64,000 nt of DNA from Galbibacter sp048266365 (GCF_048266365.1 NZ_JBLWZP010000003.1:62001-126000); one strand, 5' to 3'; shown: positions 27,718 through 36,607, counted from the first letter of the stretch. Numbers and translations are program-made. The notes: a model not told the origin generated them from the sequence alone.

Positions 27718-29079
27718 ATGAATTTTGAACGACATGTAACTGCTTATTTGGTGGACTGGAAAGCCAGTAAACATAGGAAACCATTGATACTGCGTGGCGC
27801 TAGGCAGGTGGGTAAGACTACCCTTGTGAACGAATTTGCTAAAACGTATGACTTTTTTATTTCATTGAATCTTGAAAAAGCTGCGGACAAGGCCTTTTTT
27901 GATGTCTACGACGACGTGAATACCATTGTAGAGTCGTTATTCCTGTCAAATAATCTCACCCCCGACCAACAGGAGAATACCTTACTCTTTATAGACGAGA
28001 TCCAAGAATTGCCCAAAGCCATACAATTGTTGCGGTATTTTTTTGAGGAGGTTCCCAAACTTCATGTAATCGCTGCCGGGTCCTTGCTCGAATTTGCAAT
28101 GAAAGAGGTAGAAAGTTTTCCCGTGGGCAGGGTCGAGTTTCTTTATCTATACCCCTTGAATTTTGCGGAATATCTCCAAGCTATTGGCCATAGTACCGCC
28201 ATAAACCAACTGACCAAAATACCAATGAATCCCGTAGCTCATAAAATATTACTGGAACTCTTTCATCGGTATGCCATCATTGGGGGAATGCCCGAAGTGG
28301 TCAAAAGGGACATTGAAGGCGAAAACCTGGCCAATCTTCCCAAAGTATATGAAAGCATCTGGGCCACCTATAAAGAGGATGTGGAAAAATATACTTCCAA
28401 TTCCACTGAAAGGAGGGTCATCAAACACATCATGGACACGGCCCCGCTCTATATGGACCAGCGTATTAAATTTCAAAATTTCGGAAATTCCAATTATAGA
28501 TCCAGAGAGGTAGGTGAGGCCATGCGCAATTTGGACGCTGCTAAGATCATACAGCTCATCTACCCTACTACAGATATAGATCCACCCATCAAGCCGGATA
28601 TCAAAAAATCGCCAAGATTACAGTTTCTGGATACCGGACTGATAAATTATACCTTGGGGATACAGGCCCAGTTATTGGGCATGGACGATTTGAGCAATGC
28701 CTTTAAAGGAGCAATGATACCACATCTGATAACCCAAGAAGTAATATCGCTAAATACCATAACGAATACTAAACCTTATTTTTGGATCCGTGAAAAGAAA
28801 CAGTCCTCCTCAGAAGTAGATATGGTATATACCTTTGGTGATAAGGTAGTTCCTATTGAGATAAAATCGGGTGCAACGGGCACGTTAAGATCCCTACACC
28901 TGTTTATGGACAAAACAAACCACCAGTATGCGATAAGGATGTATGCTGGGGAATTCAAGATAGAAAATTTGACGACCCTAGAAGGCACCCCGTATTTACT
29001 GATGAACCTTCCCTATTATTTGGGCACGCAACTTCCTGCCTATATCGATTATTTCGTCAACAACCATAGGTTGAAATGA
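27718..29079 (+). CDS. AAA ATPase with DUF4143 C-terminal domain
   Basis: The start chosen is the Met before NFERHVTAYLVDW, giving 453 residues. The N-terminal AAA_14 domain has Walker A in RGARQVGKTTL (about residues 26-36), Walker B in LLFIDEIQELP and a sensor-like HVIAAGSLLEFA. The C-terminal DUF4143 part resembles a PD-(D/E)XK-type nuclease fold, with SSSEVDMVYTFGDKVVPIEIKSG containing the E-x-D...E-x-K pattern. The family is widespread and mobile in Bacteroidota and its role is not established. It is the only intact gene between the two direct repeats, so it is the cassette cargo. Confidence 0.9.
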   Translation: MNFERHVTAYLVDWKASKHRKPLILRGARQVGKTTLVNEFAKTYDFFISLNLEKAADKAFFDVYDDVNTIVESLFLSNNLTPDQQENTLLFIDEIQELPKAIQLLRYFFEEVPKLHVIAAGSLLEFAMKEVESFPVGRVEFLYLYPLNFAEYLQAIGHSTAINQLTKIPMNPVAHKILLELFHRYAIIGGMPEVVKRDIEGENLANLPKVYESIWATYKEDVEKYTSNSTERRVIKHIMDTAPLYMDQRIKFQNFGNSNYRSREVGEAMRNLDAAKIIQLIYPTTDIDPPIKPDIKKSPRLQFLDTGLINYTLGIQAQLLGMDDLSNAFKGAMIPHLITQEVISLNTITNTKPYFWIREKKQSSSEVDMVYTFGDKVVPIEIKSGATGTLRSLHLFMDKTNHQYAIRMYAGEFKIENLTTLEGTPYLLMNLPYYLGTQLPAYIDYFVNNHRLK

Positions 29080-29136
29080 GCATTACCAAAAATTGGTCAC
29101 AAACACGAATTAAGATTTTGTGAATAAATTGATCAT

Positions 29137-29244
29137 TATAAATACGTCACATCAAAACACTGTTAATCGTATGATTTTCAGTGTTTTTTGTTTATATGCA
29201 TTTGTTTGATTTCATTTAAAATCATATAAAAGGCGTTCAATTGG
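29137..29244 (+). repeat. Right ~110-bp direct repeat (putative attR-like copy)
   Basis: This is the second copy of the block at 27231-27340. The hairpin AAAACACTG/CAGTGTTTT lies at 29154-29187 with loop core TTAATCGTATGATT, followed by the same tail ATGCATTTGTTTGATTTC. No tRNA precedes this copy. Its loop is closer to the hairpin behind tRNA-Pro(GGG) (35085-35120) than the left copy is. Confidence 0.75.
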
Positions 29245-29361
29245 ATGTGCAATGCTTCATCAAAAATGTACACTTCGGCGAATTCTCTTAAAACTCCAAT
29301 CATCCATAAGTACATATCAAGTACAGTAGAAACTCAGGCTTAATCTTCACTTCCATCATTC

Positions 29362-29427
29362 CTAAAAATTAAAAATATCGAAGCAGCGCATAATAATTAT
29401 AACATCACTACTCCGATATTTTTAATT
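29362..29427 (-). terminator. Terminator of the copA-HMA operon
   Basis: There is a perfect 14-bp inverted repeat: AATTAAAAATATCG at 29367-29380 and CGATATTTTTAATT at 29414-29427, with a 33-nt loop. On the minus strand the second arm runs straight into TTTTTAGG. It begins 6 bp after the HMA stop codon. The long loop is unusual for a simple intrinsic terminator. Confidence 0.65.
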
Positions 29428-29433
29428 CATTCT

Positions 29434-29652
29434 TTATTCGACAGGCTCTGCCTTAAAACCTTTGCTTTTAATGATAGCCATTACTTCATCCTCCGTAATC
29501 CCCTTAGAGTTTACGGTTAGTATTTTATCAGGATTGTCTGTATCCACATTCCATTTGGAGATCCCTAGCGAGTTATCTAAATCCGACTCGACTTTTGATA
29601 CACATCCACCACAATTAAGGGTTGTTTTGAATTTAAGCTCTTTATTTTCCAT
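29434..29652 (-). CDS. Heavy-metal-associated domain protein (copper chaperone-like)
   Basis: This is a single HMA domain of 72 residues. The metal site is CGGC in KTTLNCGGCVSKVE rather than the usual CxxC with Ala/Ser spacers, and the C-terminal IIKSKGFKAEPV is typical. It binds Cu(I) and would hand it to the P-type ATPase encoded 107 bp upstream on the same strand. It is probably co-transcribed with copA and ends at a strong inverted repeat. Confidence 0.88.
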   Translation of the reverse strand: MENKELKFKTTLNCGGCVSKVESDLDNSLGISKWNVDTDNPDKILTVNSKGITEDEVMAIIKSKGFKAEPVE

Positions 29653-29759
29653 GATATTAATTTTTAATTATTCTTAATGGTTATATACTTCAGCATAACT
29701 TACTTATGCAAGGTTATACAATTTCTAGATTTATTGTCAGTAAGGCCGGAACTCTATCT

Positions 29760-32171
29760 TTATTTTCTCCACTTCAATCTTAAACTGTTACTTACCACGC
29801 TCACACTACTCAGTGCCATCGCAGCTCCGGCAATCATTGGATTCAGTAAGAATCCGTTGATCGGGTACAAAATACCTGCAGCAATTGGAATACCTATCAC
29901 ATTATAAATAAATGCCCAGAACAGGTTTTGCTTAATGGTAGACACGGTCTGTTTAGATAAACGGATGGCCTGCCCAATCTTGGTCAAGTCCGATGAAATA
30001 ATGGTCATTTTAGCCACATCCATTGCAATATCACTGCCTTTACCCATGGCTATACTTACATCAGCAGTAGCGAGTGCCGTACTATCATTAATACCGTCTC
30101 CCACCATGGCAACTACCTTCCCTTGGCTTTGCAATTCTTTAACAAATTCAGCCTTTTGTTGCGGTAAAACTTCTGCTTTGTAATGCTTGATCCCTGTTTG
30201 ATTGGCAATGGCTTTGGCCGTGGCTTCATTATCTCCTGTAAGCATATATAAATCTATATTCATTTCTTGTAGATCTTTTATCGCCTGTACCGAAGTTTCT
30301 TTAATCTGATCAGAGATCGCTACCACAGCTAGTGCGTGCTTACTATTTGAAAACCAAATCACGGTTTTGGACAGCTTACTCCACTGTTCAGCGTGCTGTT
30401 GCAATGCTTCAGCAATGTTAATATTATTTTCAGCTAACAGTTTTTTGTTTCCGATGTAATAGGTTTCATTATTATGTTCCGCTTGTACACCTTTACCTGT
30501 AATACTTACAAAATTTGACAACTTCGTTGTAGAAATATCTGCAAGGTGTTTTACCACTGCATCTGCCAATGGATGTTCTGATTGCTTCTCAATACTCATT
30601 AAGATACTGCTTGCTGTATCATCATCATTGAGCCATTGTATGCCCGTAACTTCTGGCCTTCCCTGGGTAATGGTACCTGTTTTATCCAATATAATGGCAT
30701 CGACATTTTTGGCCAATTCCAAGCTTTCAGCATCTTTAATTAAAATTCCATTCTCGGCTCCCTTACCAACCCCAACCATGATAGCGGTTGGTGTAGCCAA
30801 TCCTAAGGCACAAGGACATGCAATAACCAGTACCGTAACCGCAGCCAACAATCCATGAACAAGACCGCTTTCACCACCCAATATGATCCAAAATATAAGC
30901 GTAAGAATAGCAATACCTATTACTATTGGCACGAAAATACCCGCGATTTTGTCCACGAGCTTCTGAACAGGAGCTTTACTTCCCTGGGCATCCTGAACCA
31001 TCTTAATGATCTGGGCAAGCATGGTTTCTTTACCGACCCTTTCAGCCTTAAACTGAAAGCCTCCTTTTTGGTTAATGGTTCCGGCATAAACTTTTTCATT
31101 CTCCTTCTTCAATACAGGTACCGGCTCACCGCTTAACATACTTTCGTCCACATAAGAATTTCCAGAAATCACCATTCCATCTACAGCTATCTTTTCACCC
31201 GGCTTTACCAGAACTACATCTCCTACACGTACATCATCAATAGAGGTTTGTAACTCAGATCCGTCAGCTTGGAGTACCATTACAGTCTTTGGCTGCAAAC
31301 CCATTAATTTTTTTATTGCACTAGAGGTGTTTCCTTTAGCCTTTTCTTCCAGTAATTTCCCCAATAAAATAAAGGCAATAATAACGGAAGCAGCTTCAAA
31401 GTACACGTGTGCTTCAAGCCCTCTTTGGATCCAGAAATCAGCGAATAACATATTGAACACACTAAAAATATAGGCAATACCTGTACTTAAAGCGACCAAT
31501 GTGTCCATGTTAGCAGATCGATGTTTTGCTTGCTTCCATGCATTAATAAAAAAGTCTCTTCCTAGCCACAATACTACAGGTGTCGAGAATGCCCACATAA
31601 TTTCATTACCGAAAGGTATGTCCATAAAGAACATCCCAATCAAAAACACAGGAAGCGATAATATCACAGCCCAGGTGGTTTTGAATTTTAATTTTTTAAA
31701 TTTCTTTTCATGAATCTCTTCTAGAGTTTCATATTGTGTACTTTCCTCCTCAATCAACAAGTCGTAACCCGCACCCTGTACAGCTTTTTGCAGCTTATAA
31801 GGATCCGTCATATTAGGAAGGTATTCGACAACAAGATTTCCGGTACCGTAGTTTACAGAGGCACTTACCACACCTGGTTGGAGTTTTACAATACTTTCAG
31901 CACTTCCGGCGCATGAGGCACAAGTCATCTCCAGTACAGGGAAGGTTCCATTGGCGGTGGTTACACCATATCCAAGATCCCTTACTGTTTTCACTGCTTC
32001 GGTTACCGCTTCGTTATCTCTAACAGTGATAGCCGCTCTACGATTATTGGTCTCTACATTATTACTTTCAATACCCTTAACCTGTGAAAGCCCTTTTTCA
32101 ACAATTAACGCACAGTGCTCGCTATCCACATCTTCAAGAGGAAGATAAATTATTTCTTTATTTGTTGCCAT
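29760..32171 (-). CDS. copA: Copper-translocating P1B-type ATPase
   Basis: The 803-residue protein has two N-terminal HMA-like domains. The first has only one Cys (SEHCALI) and looks degenerate; the second has the intact CASC in VLEMTCASCAGSAE. Membrane segments follow, with the ion-site motif IACPCALGLATP, the phosphorylation motif DKTGTITQGRPE, the actuator SMLSGEPVPV region and the nucleotide-binding SEHPLADAV and GDGINDSTAL. It exports Cu(I) across the inner membrane. The HMA chaperone gene lies downstream. No copper regulator gene is adjacent. Confidence 0.95.
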   Translation of the reverse strand: MATNKEIIYLPLEDVDSEHCALIVEKGLSQVKGIESNNVETNNRRAAITVRDNEAVTEAVKTVRDLGYGVTTANGTFPVLEMTCASCAGSAESIVKLQPGVVSASVNYGTGNLVVEYLPNMTDPYKLQKAVQGAGYDLLIEEESTQYETLEEIHEKKFKKLKFKTTWAVILSLPVFLIGMFFMDIPFGNEIMWAFSTPVVLWLGRDFFINAWKQAKHRSANMDTLVALSTGIAYIFSVFNMLFADFWIQRGLEAHVYFEAASVIIAFILLGKLLEEKAKGNTSSAIKKLMGLQPKTVMVLQADGSELQTSIDDVRVGDVVLVKPGEKIAVDGMVISGNSYVDESMLSGEPVPVLKKENEKVYAGTINQKGGFQFKAERVGKETMLAQIIKMVQDAQGSKAPVQKLVDKIAGIFVPIVIGIAILTLIFWIILGGESGLVHGLLAAVTVLVIACPCALGLATPTAIMVGVGKGAENGILIKDAESLELAKNVDAIILDKTGTITQGRPEVTGIQWLNDDDTASSILMSIEKQSEHPLADAVVKHLADISTTKLSNFVSITGKGVQAEHNNETYYIGNKKLLAENNINIAEALQQHAEQWSKLSKTVIWFSNSKHALAVVAISDQIKETSVQAIKDLQEMNIDLYMLTGDNEATAKAIANQTGIKHYKAEVLPQQKAEFVKELQSQGKVVAMVGDGINDSTALATADVSIAMGKGSDIAMDVAKMTIISSDLTKIGQAIRLSKQTVSTIKQNLFWAFIYNVIGIPIAAGILYPINGFLLNPMIAGAAMALSSVSVVSNSLRLKWRK

Positions 32172-32449
32172 AGTTCAATTGCATTAATAAACAGTTACAA
32201 AGTTGGCCATAATTAACCTACCAACTGTTGTAGATTTATAAATTTGATTTGTAAGATTTCTTGAATAAGCTATGAAACAAAAAAGTTCAGCGCATTTTCT
32301 CTAAAGGCAAGCATCCCCAGAACCGAATATTTATAAGTCCTGCACGTAATGATATCTGAAAATTTCAATGCCTAAATGCAGTAAGATTGATTTTTCACTC
32401 ATACTCATTGGAAGTATCATATAAGAAAGGGAAAATAGCCACTAATAGG
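32172..32449. other. Non-coding stretch upstream of copA and mscS
   Basis: No ORF with coding character or RNA gene is seen. An interrupted dyad AGTTGG (32201-32206)/CCAACT (32221-32226), 30 bp upstream of copA, could be a regulator site, but the support is weak. Confidence 0.3.
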
Positions 32450-32481
32450 TTTGAAAGCCTTAGTTAATAGCCTTATTTTTG
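32450..32481 (+). promoter_or_regulatory. Promoter of the MscS-type channel gene
   Basis: TTTG at 32450-32453 and TATTTTTG at 32474-32481 are separated by 20 bp, an exact match to the Bacteroidota promoter TTTG-N(17-23)-TAnnTTTG. The predicted start site is about 30 bp before the ATG at 32521. Confidence 0.65.
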
Positions 32482-32520
32482 TGCAAATACGAATAATATA
32501 AACGCTATTTTCAATTTCTT

Positions 32521-33813
32521 ATGATAACAAAAAATATTACAAATTATTTTTATGATTACTTCAAGGGAATGGGAATGAACGATGGTCTGGCAATATCCCT
32601 TCACCTTGTTATAAGCTTAACGATCTTGCTAATAGTAACTTACGCATTAAGTAAATTATTTCGTTTGGTCCTTATAAATTCGCTGAGAGCAATATCTAAA
32701 CGCACTAAAACTCAATTTGATGATTACTTACTGAAGCACAATTTCTTTGCTAATTTATCATACCTCCTACTCCTGTTTGTAATCAAGGTTTTTATTCCTG
32801 TAATTTTTATAAGCTTCTCTGATTATTTTCCAAATATGGAAACTTTTATGGACATCCTAATCATAGTAGTTACCATCCGGACGATACGTAGTCTATTTAG
32901 AACTATTAATAGCTACTTAAAAACGGTTGAAAGTTATAAAGACAAACCAATAGATAGCTATATCCAAGTGTTTATGATAATTACCTGGATCATTGGATTT
33001 GTCCTTATTTTTTCTATCCTAACAGGAGAAACACCGTGGGAATTTTTAACCGCGTTAGGTGCACTTTCGGCAATTATACTTCTGGTCTTTAAAGATTCTA
33101 TCTTAGGTTTTGTTGCAAGCATTCAAGTTGCAGCCAATGACACTATTCGTATTGGAGATTGGATAACAATGCAAAAGTTCAATACAGATGGTTTTGTTCA
33201 AAAGATCAATTTAAATACAGTATTGGTCCAAAACTGGGATAAAACGATCACTTCAATACCGACATATTACCTTAATACAGAGCCATTTACAAACTGGAGA
33301 GGAATGGAAGATTCTGGAGGTCGTAGGATAAAAAGAGCAGTATATATTAGAGCTTCGACGGTTCGCTTTTTAACTACTGAGGAAATTGACGAGCTTGAAA
33401 AAATAACAATCCTTAGGGAGTACATTCAGCAATGGAAAGAAAATGTCGGTAAAAAAAGAGTCGAGGATGCTTCAAAAAAATCCTTTTTTGCCAATGAGAG
33501 AAATCTAACTAACATTGGTGTTTACCGTACGTATATCAACCTTTATCTTAAACAAAGAACAGATGTACATCAAGAAAACTTCATACTTATCTGTAGACAA
33601 CTACCTTCAACACCACAAGGTATTCCACTAGAAGTCTATGCCTTCTCGAAATATGTTAATTTTATGGATATAGAACCTCAGAAAGGAGATATTTTTGACC
33701 ATTTGTTTGCCGTTGTTCCTCTGTTTTCATTGGAAGTTTTCGAGTATCCTAGTGGTGAAGATTCTCGCACTAAACAACTTCCGGCAATCTATAATTTAGG
33801 CACTAATCCATAG
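32521..33813 (+). CDS. Mechanosensitive channel, MscS family (YbdG-like)
   Basis: The 430-residue protein has about five hydrophobic segments in the first 190 residues. The pore-lining helix and beta-domain are visible as FLTALGALSAIILLVFKDSILGFVASIQVAANDTIRIGDWI. GFVQKINLNTVLVQNWDKTITSIPTYYLNTEPFTNWRGMEDSGGRRIKR-type sequence follows and is typical of YbdG/YnaI-like long-C-terminal members. It acts as an inner-membrane tension valve against hypo-osmotic shock. It has its own promoter and is convergent with the SMP-30 gene through a shared hairpin. Confidence 0.9.
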   Translation: MITKNITNYFYDYFKGMGMNDGLAISLHLVISLTILLIVTYALSKLFRLVLINSLRAISKRTKTQFDDYLLKHNFFANLSYLLLLFVIKVFIPVIFISFSDYFPNMETFMDILIIVVTIRTIRSLFRTINSYLKTVESYKDKPIDSYIQVFMIITWIIGFVLIFSILTGETPWEFLTALGALSAIILLVFKDSILGFVASIQVAANDTIRIGDWITMQKFNTDGFVQKINLNTVLVQNWDKTITSIPTYYLNTEPFTNWRGMEDSGGRRIKRAVYIRASTVRFLTTEEIDELEKITILREYIQQWKENVGKKRVEDASKKSFFANERNLTNIGVYRTYINLYLKQRTDVHQENFILICRQLPSTPQGIPLEVYAFSKYVNFMDIEPQKGDIFDHLFAVVPLFSLEVFEYPSGEDSRTKQLPAIYNLGTNP

Positions 33814-33842
33814 GTAGTATCCTTACCAAAAAAATAAAGCTC

Positions 33843-33871
33843 TAGGTACCTACTGATCAAGTAGGTACCTA
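33843..33871. terminator. Bidirectional terminator between mscS-type and SMP-30 genes
   Basis: A perfect 11-bp stem TAGGTACCTAC/GTAGGTACCTA has a 7-nt loop. It overlaps the stop codon of the minus-strand gene and lies 30 bp after the plus-strand stop. There is no long T-run on either side. Confidence 0.6.
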
Positions 33872-34774
33872 CTCCCAGTTACGAATTCCTTGCGTTTTCA
33901 TTTCTATTTTATACACCGCATCTAATGCAGTTATAAACAACCATTTGAAATCCTCACCTGCAAAAGTAATGTTGGATGTCCAACCTTTATCAATAACTAT
34001 ATGATCCAGTAAATTTGCGTCCTTATCGTAGATATGAACGCCATTGCCAGTAAGGTAAACATTACCTTGATTATCCAATGTCATTCCGTCTGATCCCATT
34101 TCTACAAATAGTCTTCGATTGGCTAGGTCTCCGTTTTCCATAATGTCATAAACAAAAGTTTTTGAGCCACTTGCATCAGTAACATAAAGAATCTTGTCTT
34201 CAATTGAACCAATTAATCCATTGGGATGGCCAAAACCTTCTGCTACAGGTTTTAGTGTTTTATAATCTGGAGAGAGGTAATAAACCCTAGCAGTGTCCAT
34301 TTCAGGTGCTTTACGATCCCAGTAAGGACGTTGATAATAAGGGTCTGTAAAATAGATGCCACCTTTTTCATCGATCCATAGATCATTCGGTCCATTAAAG
34401 TTTGTACTGTCAAACCCATCAGCTAAAACCGTGATTTTATCGGGTGATTCAATTTTCCAAAGTTGAAAACTCTCATCAGCACATGCATATAATGCTTCGT
34501 CATTTCCTACAAATAGTCCATTCGAGCGACCAGCATCATCCATATAGACAACCACAGTATCCTGCTTGTGATCCCATTTTAGGATCTTATTATTGGGTTG
34601 ATCTGTGAAATATACATTTCCGTATTTATCTTCAGCAGGTCCTTCTGTAAATTTAAATCCATCTGCAACCAATTCTAGGCTTGCACCCTTTTTTATTGGG
34701 GATGAATCTTGAGAAGAACAAGATAAAGCCGCTAGAAATATAAAAGTTATCGGTAGAAATAGTTTCATTTTCAT
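33869..34774 (-). CDS. SMP-30/gluconolactonase-family lipoprotein
   Basis: The start is set at the Met before KMKLFLPITF, giving 301 residues and a type II signal ending ALSCSS. The six-bladed propeller signatures are FTEGPAEDKYGNVYFTDQPNNKILKW, NGLFVGNDEALYACADE, FNGPNDLWIDEKGGIYFTDPYY and HPNGLIGSIEDKILYVTD. These include the metal-binding Glu, Asn and Asp positions of the family. It probably opens sugar lactones in the periplasm or on the outer membrane, and would fit downstream of the aldose dehydrogenase chemically, though the genes are not linked. Confidence 0.87.
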   Translation of the reverse strand: MKMKLFLPITFIFLAALSCSSQDSSPIKKGASLELVADGFKFTEGPAEDKYGNVYFTDQPNNKILKWDHKQDTVVVYMDDAGRSNGLFVGNDEALYACADESFQLWKIESPDKITVLADGFDSTNFNGPNDLWIDEKGGIYFTDPYYQRPYWDRKAPEMDTARVYYLSPDYKTLKPVAEGFGHPNGLIGSIEDKILYVTDASGSKTFVYDIMENGDLANRRLFVEMGSDGMTLDNQGNVYLTGNGVHIYDKDANLLDHIVIDKGWTSNITFAGEDFKWLFITALDAVYKIEMKTQGIRNWE

Positions 34775-34970
34775 AATTGTGGTTTTATAGGGAAAGTTAC
34801 TGATTAAAAACATAACTTCAGTTCCTTTGAATTAAAGACTCCACAATGGCGAGCTTTGATAACTCAAAAACAAATCACTCATTTTTAAACTCTTAACTCT
34901 TAATGCTGTCAGACAATTTAGCAGTGTATAATATTTTCACCTTTTTACTTCAATAATCCACTAAACTTTA

Positions 34971-34978
34971 TATTTTTG
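34971..34978 (+). promoter_or_regulatory. -7 box of tRNA-Pro(GGG) promoter
   Basis: TATTTTTG matches TAnnTTTG and ends 13 bp before the tRNA. No exact TTTG lies at the -33 position. Confidence 0.5.
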
Positions 34979-34991
34979 CAAACACATTTCA

Positions 34992-35065
34992 CGGGATGTG
35001 GCGCAGTCTGGTAGCGTACACGCATGGGGTGCGTGTGGTCGCTGGTTCGAATCCAGTCATCCCGA
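34992..35065 (+). tRNA. tRNA-Pro (anticodon GGG)
   Basis: The acceptor stem is CGGGATG/CATCCCG with discriminator A at 35065. The anticodon stem CACGC/GCGTG encloses loop ATGGGGT with anticodon GGG at 35026-35028. The T-arm is CTGGTTCGAATCCAG. CCA is not encoded. It marks the left end of the island that carries the intact integrase and the GTPase conflict system. Confidence 0.96.
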
Positions 35066-35082
35066 CAAATAAGTATATCAAT

Positions 35083-35121
35083 CTAAATCAAAAACCTGTT
35101 AATCGTATGATTTACAGGTTT
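35083..35121 (+). terminator. tRNA-Pro(GGG) terminator hairpin / probable attachment site
   Basis: The stem AAAAACCTG/CAGGTTTTT surrounds a TTAATCGTATGATTTA core and is followed by a T-rich stretch. The core is nearly identical to that of the hairpins at 27247-27280 and 29154-29187, although the outer stem bases differ and stay paired. The intact integrase starts about 195 bp downstream. Confidence 0.7.
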
Positions 35122-35315
35122 TTGTGTTTTTTGACATATTAAAAAAACATAAACAATCCTGTTAAAAAAGTCAACAAATCGGATAACAAAATTGATTTTT
35201 GAATCGTGTTGACCGAATTGTTAAAACCCAACGGTTGATTGGAATAATAAATGTATCTTTAAAGTGATTTGGCTTTCGTCTGGTAATAAAAAAGTATTAA
35301 CAAAAGACGAAAATC

Positions 35316-36566
35316 ATGAGATCCTCAAACACTTTAGGTATTCTGCTCTGGGCAGATTTGAACAGAACTAAAGACAATCAAGCCTCCATTTATGCAAGAA
35401 TTACGGTGAATGGTAAACGAGCAACGCTGAGTTTAAAACATAAAGTTTCCGTATCAGATTGGGATGCCCATAGGGGCCGGGCACGTGGAACAAACCAAAA
35501 AGTCAGGAAGCTTAATAACTATCTAGAACAGGTTAATAGCGACCTTTTTACGTGTTACCAAGAATTGAAGGCAGAACGTAAGCTAATAACCTCTAAAGCC
35601 ATCAAGGCAAGATATCTTGGGGAGGATGAAGAGAACCATTCCATTATGGACATTATCAGGTACCATCACGAGGATATGGAGGGCAAACTTAAGTGGGGCA
35701 CTCAAAAAAACTACTACACTACGGAAAAGTATCTATCAAAATTTCTATTGAAGCGTTTTAAGACGACCGATATGTATTTACGTGAACTCGATTATAATTT
35801 CATACTCAAGTTTGAGAAATACCTAAGGGGATATGTTCCAACGGATCACCAAAGGAAAATGGGTAATAATACTGTGATGAAACACATAGAACGGTTTCGA
35901 AAACTTATTAATCTAGCGCTGAAATTGGGATGGATTGAAAAAGACCCGTTTATAAACTTTAAGGCCCGTATTATAAAAACTGAAAGGGGTTTTTTGAGTT
36001 CAGATGAATTGAATACGATAGAGGAGAAACAATTTACAATTGAGCGGTTGCAACTGGTAAAGGATTTATTTGTATTCAGTTGTTATACTAGTTTAAGCTA
36101 TATTGATGTGATTAATTTAACAGAAGACAATATCAATATTGGAATTGACGGTGAATTGTGGATCCATTATAGAAGGGAAAAAACAACCAAGGCCATTAGA
36201 ATTCCCTTATTACCGAAAGCTGAGCAAATTATGGAGATATATAAAAACAACCACAAATCGAAAGCCCAAGGAAGCATATTCCCTAAAATATCAAACCAGA
36301 AATTGAATTCCTATTTAAAGGAAATTGCCGATGTATGTGGCATCAAAAAAAATCTGACCTTTCATATAGCCAGGCATACCTTTGCAACAACGGTTACACT
36401 AAGTAATGGTATCCCCATTGAAACGGTTTCAAAGTTGTTGGGTCACTCTAAAATATCCACTACACAAATCTATGCAAAGGTCTTAGAACGAAAGGTTAGT
36501 GAGGATATGAAAGCATTAAAAACCAAACTCCAAATTCAAAGAAAAAGTAATAGTTTAAGCTCATAG
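35316..36566 (+). CDS. Tyrosine recombinase/integrase (Bacteroidota IntDOT-like class)
   Basis: The 416-residue integrase has an N-terminal arm-binding domain (NTLGILLWADLNRTKDNQASIYARITV), a SAM-like core-binding domain (about 110-210) and a catalytic domain. The visible catalytic residues are H350 and R353 in FHIARHTFA, H377 in LLGHSKIS and Y386 in TTQIYAKV. The box I Arg is replaced: CYTSLSYIDVINL has Ser, as in IntDOT-type enzymes. It follows the tRNA-Pro(GGG) hairpin and probably mobilised the island. It is a close relative of the two remnants at 27359-27590 and 45432-45686. Confidence 0.95.
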   Translation: MRSSNTLGILLWADLNRTKDNQASIYARITVNGKRATLSLKHKVSVSDWDAHRGRARGTNQKVRKLNNYLEQVNSDLFTCYQELKAERKLITSKAIKARYLGEDEENHSIMDIIRYHHEDMEGKLKWGTQKNYYTTEKYLSKFLLKRFKTTDMYLRELDYNFILKFEKYLRGYVPTDHQRKMGNNTVMKHIERFRKLINLALKLGWIEKDPFINFKARIIKTERGFLSSDELNTIEEKQFTIERLQLVKDLFVFSCYTSLSYIDVINLTEDNINIGIDGELWIHYRREKTTKAIRIPLLPKAEQIMEIYKNNHKSKAQGSIFPKISNQKLNSYLKEIADVCGIKKNLTFHIARHTFATTVTLSNGIPIETVSKLLGHSKISTTQIYAKVLERKVSEDMKALKTKLQIQRKSNSLSS

Positions 36567-36607
36567 CCCTAAGGTTTCTGGTTCGAGGCCAGTTCCCGCT
36601 ACTAGTA
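36567..36607 (+). other. tRNA 3'-end-like fragment next to integrase stop
   Basis: Immediately after the integrase stop lies a T-arm-like CTGGTTCGAGGCCAG followed by TTCCCGCTACTA, which looks like the 3' acceptor side of a tRNA. No 5' half is present, because the integrase coding sequence occupies that place. It may be an attachment-site relic. The remainder to 36902 shows no gene. Confidence 0.5.

Noticed and set aside
32201..32226. AGTTGG/CCAACT dyad upstream of copA as copper operator
   Set aside because: Only 6-bp arms with a 14-bp spacer and no nearby regulator; not distinguishable from chance.
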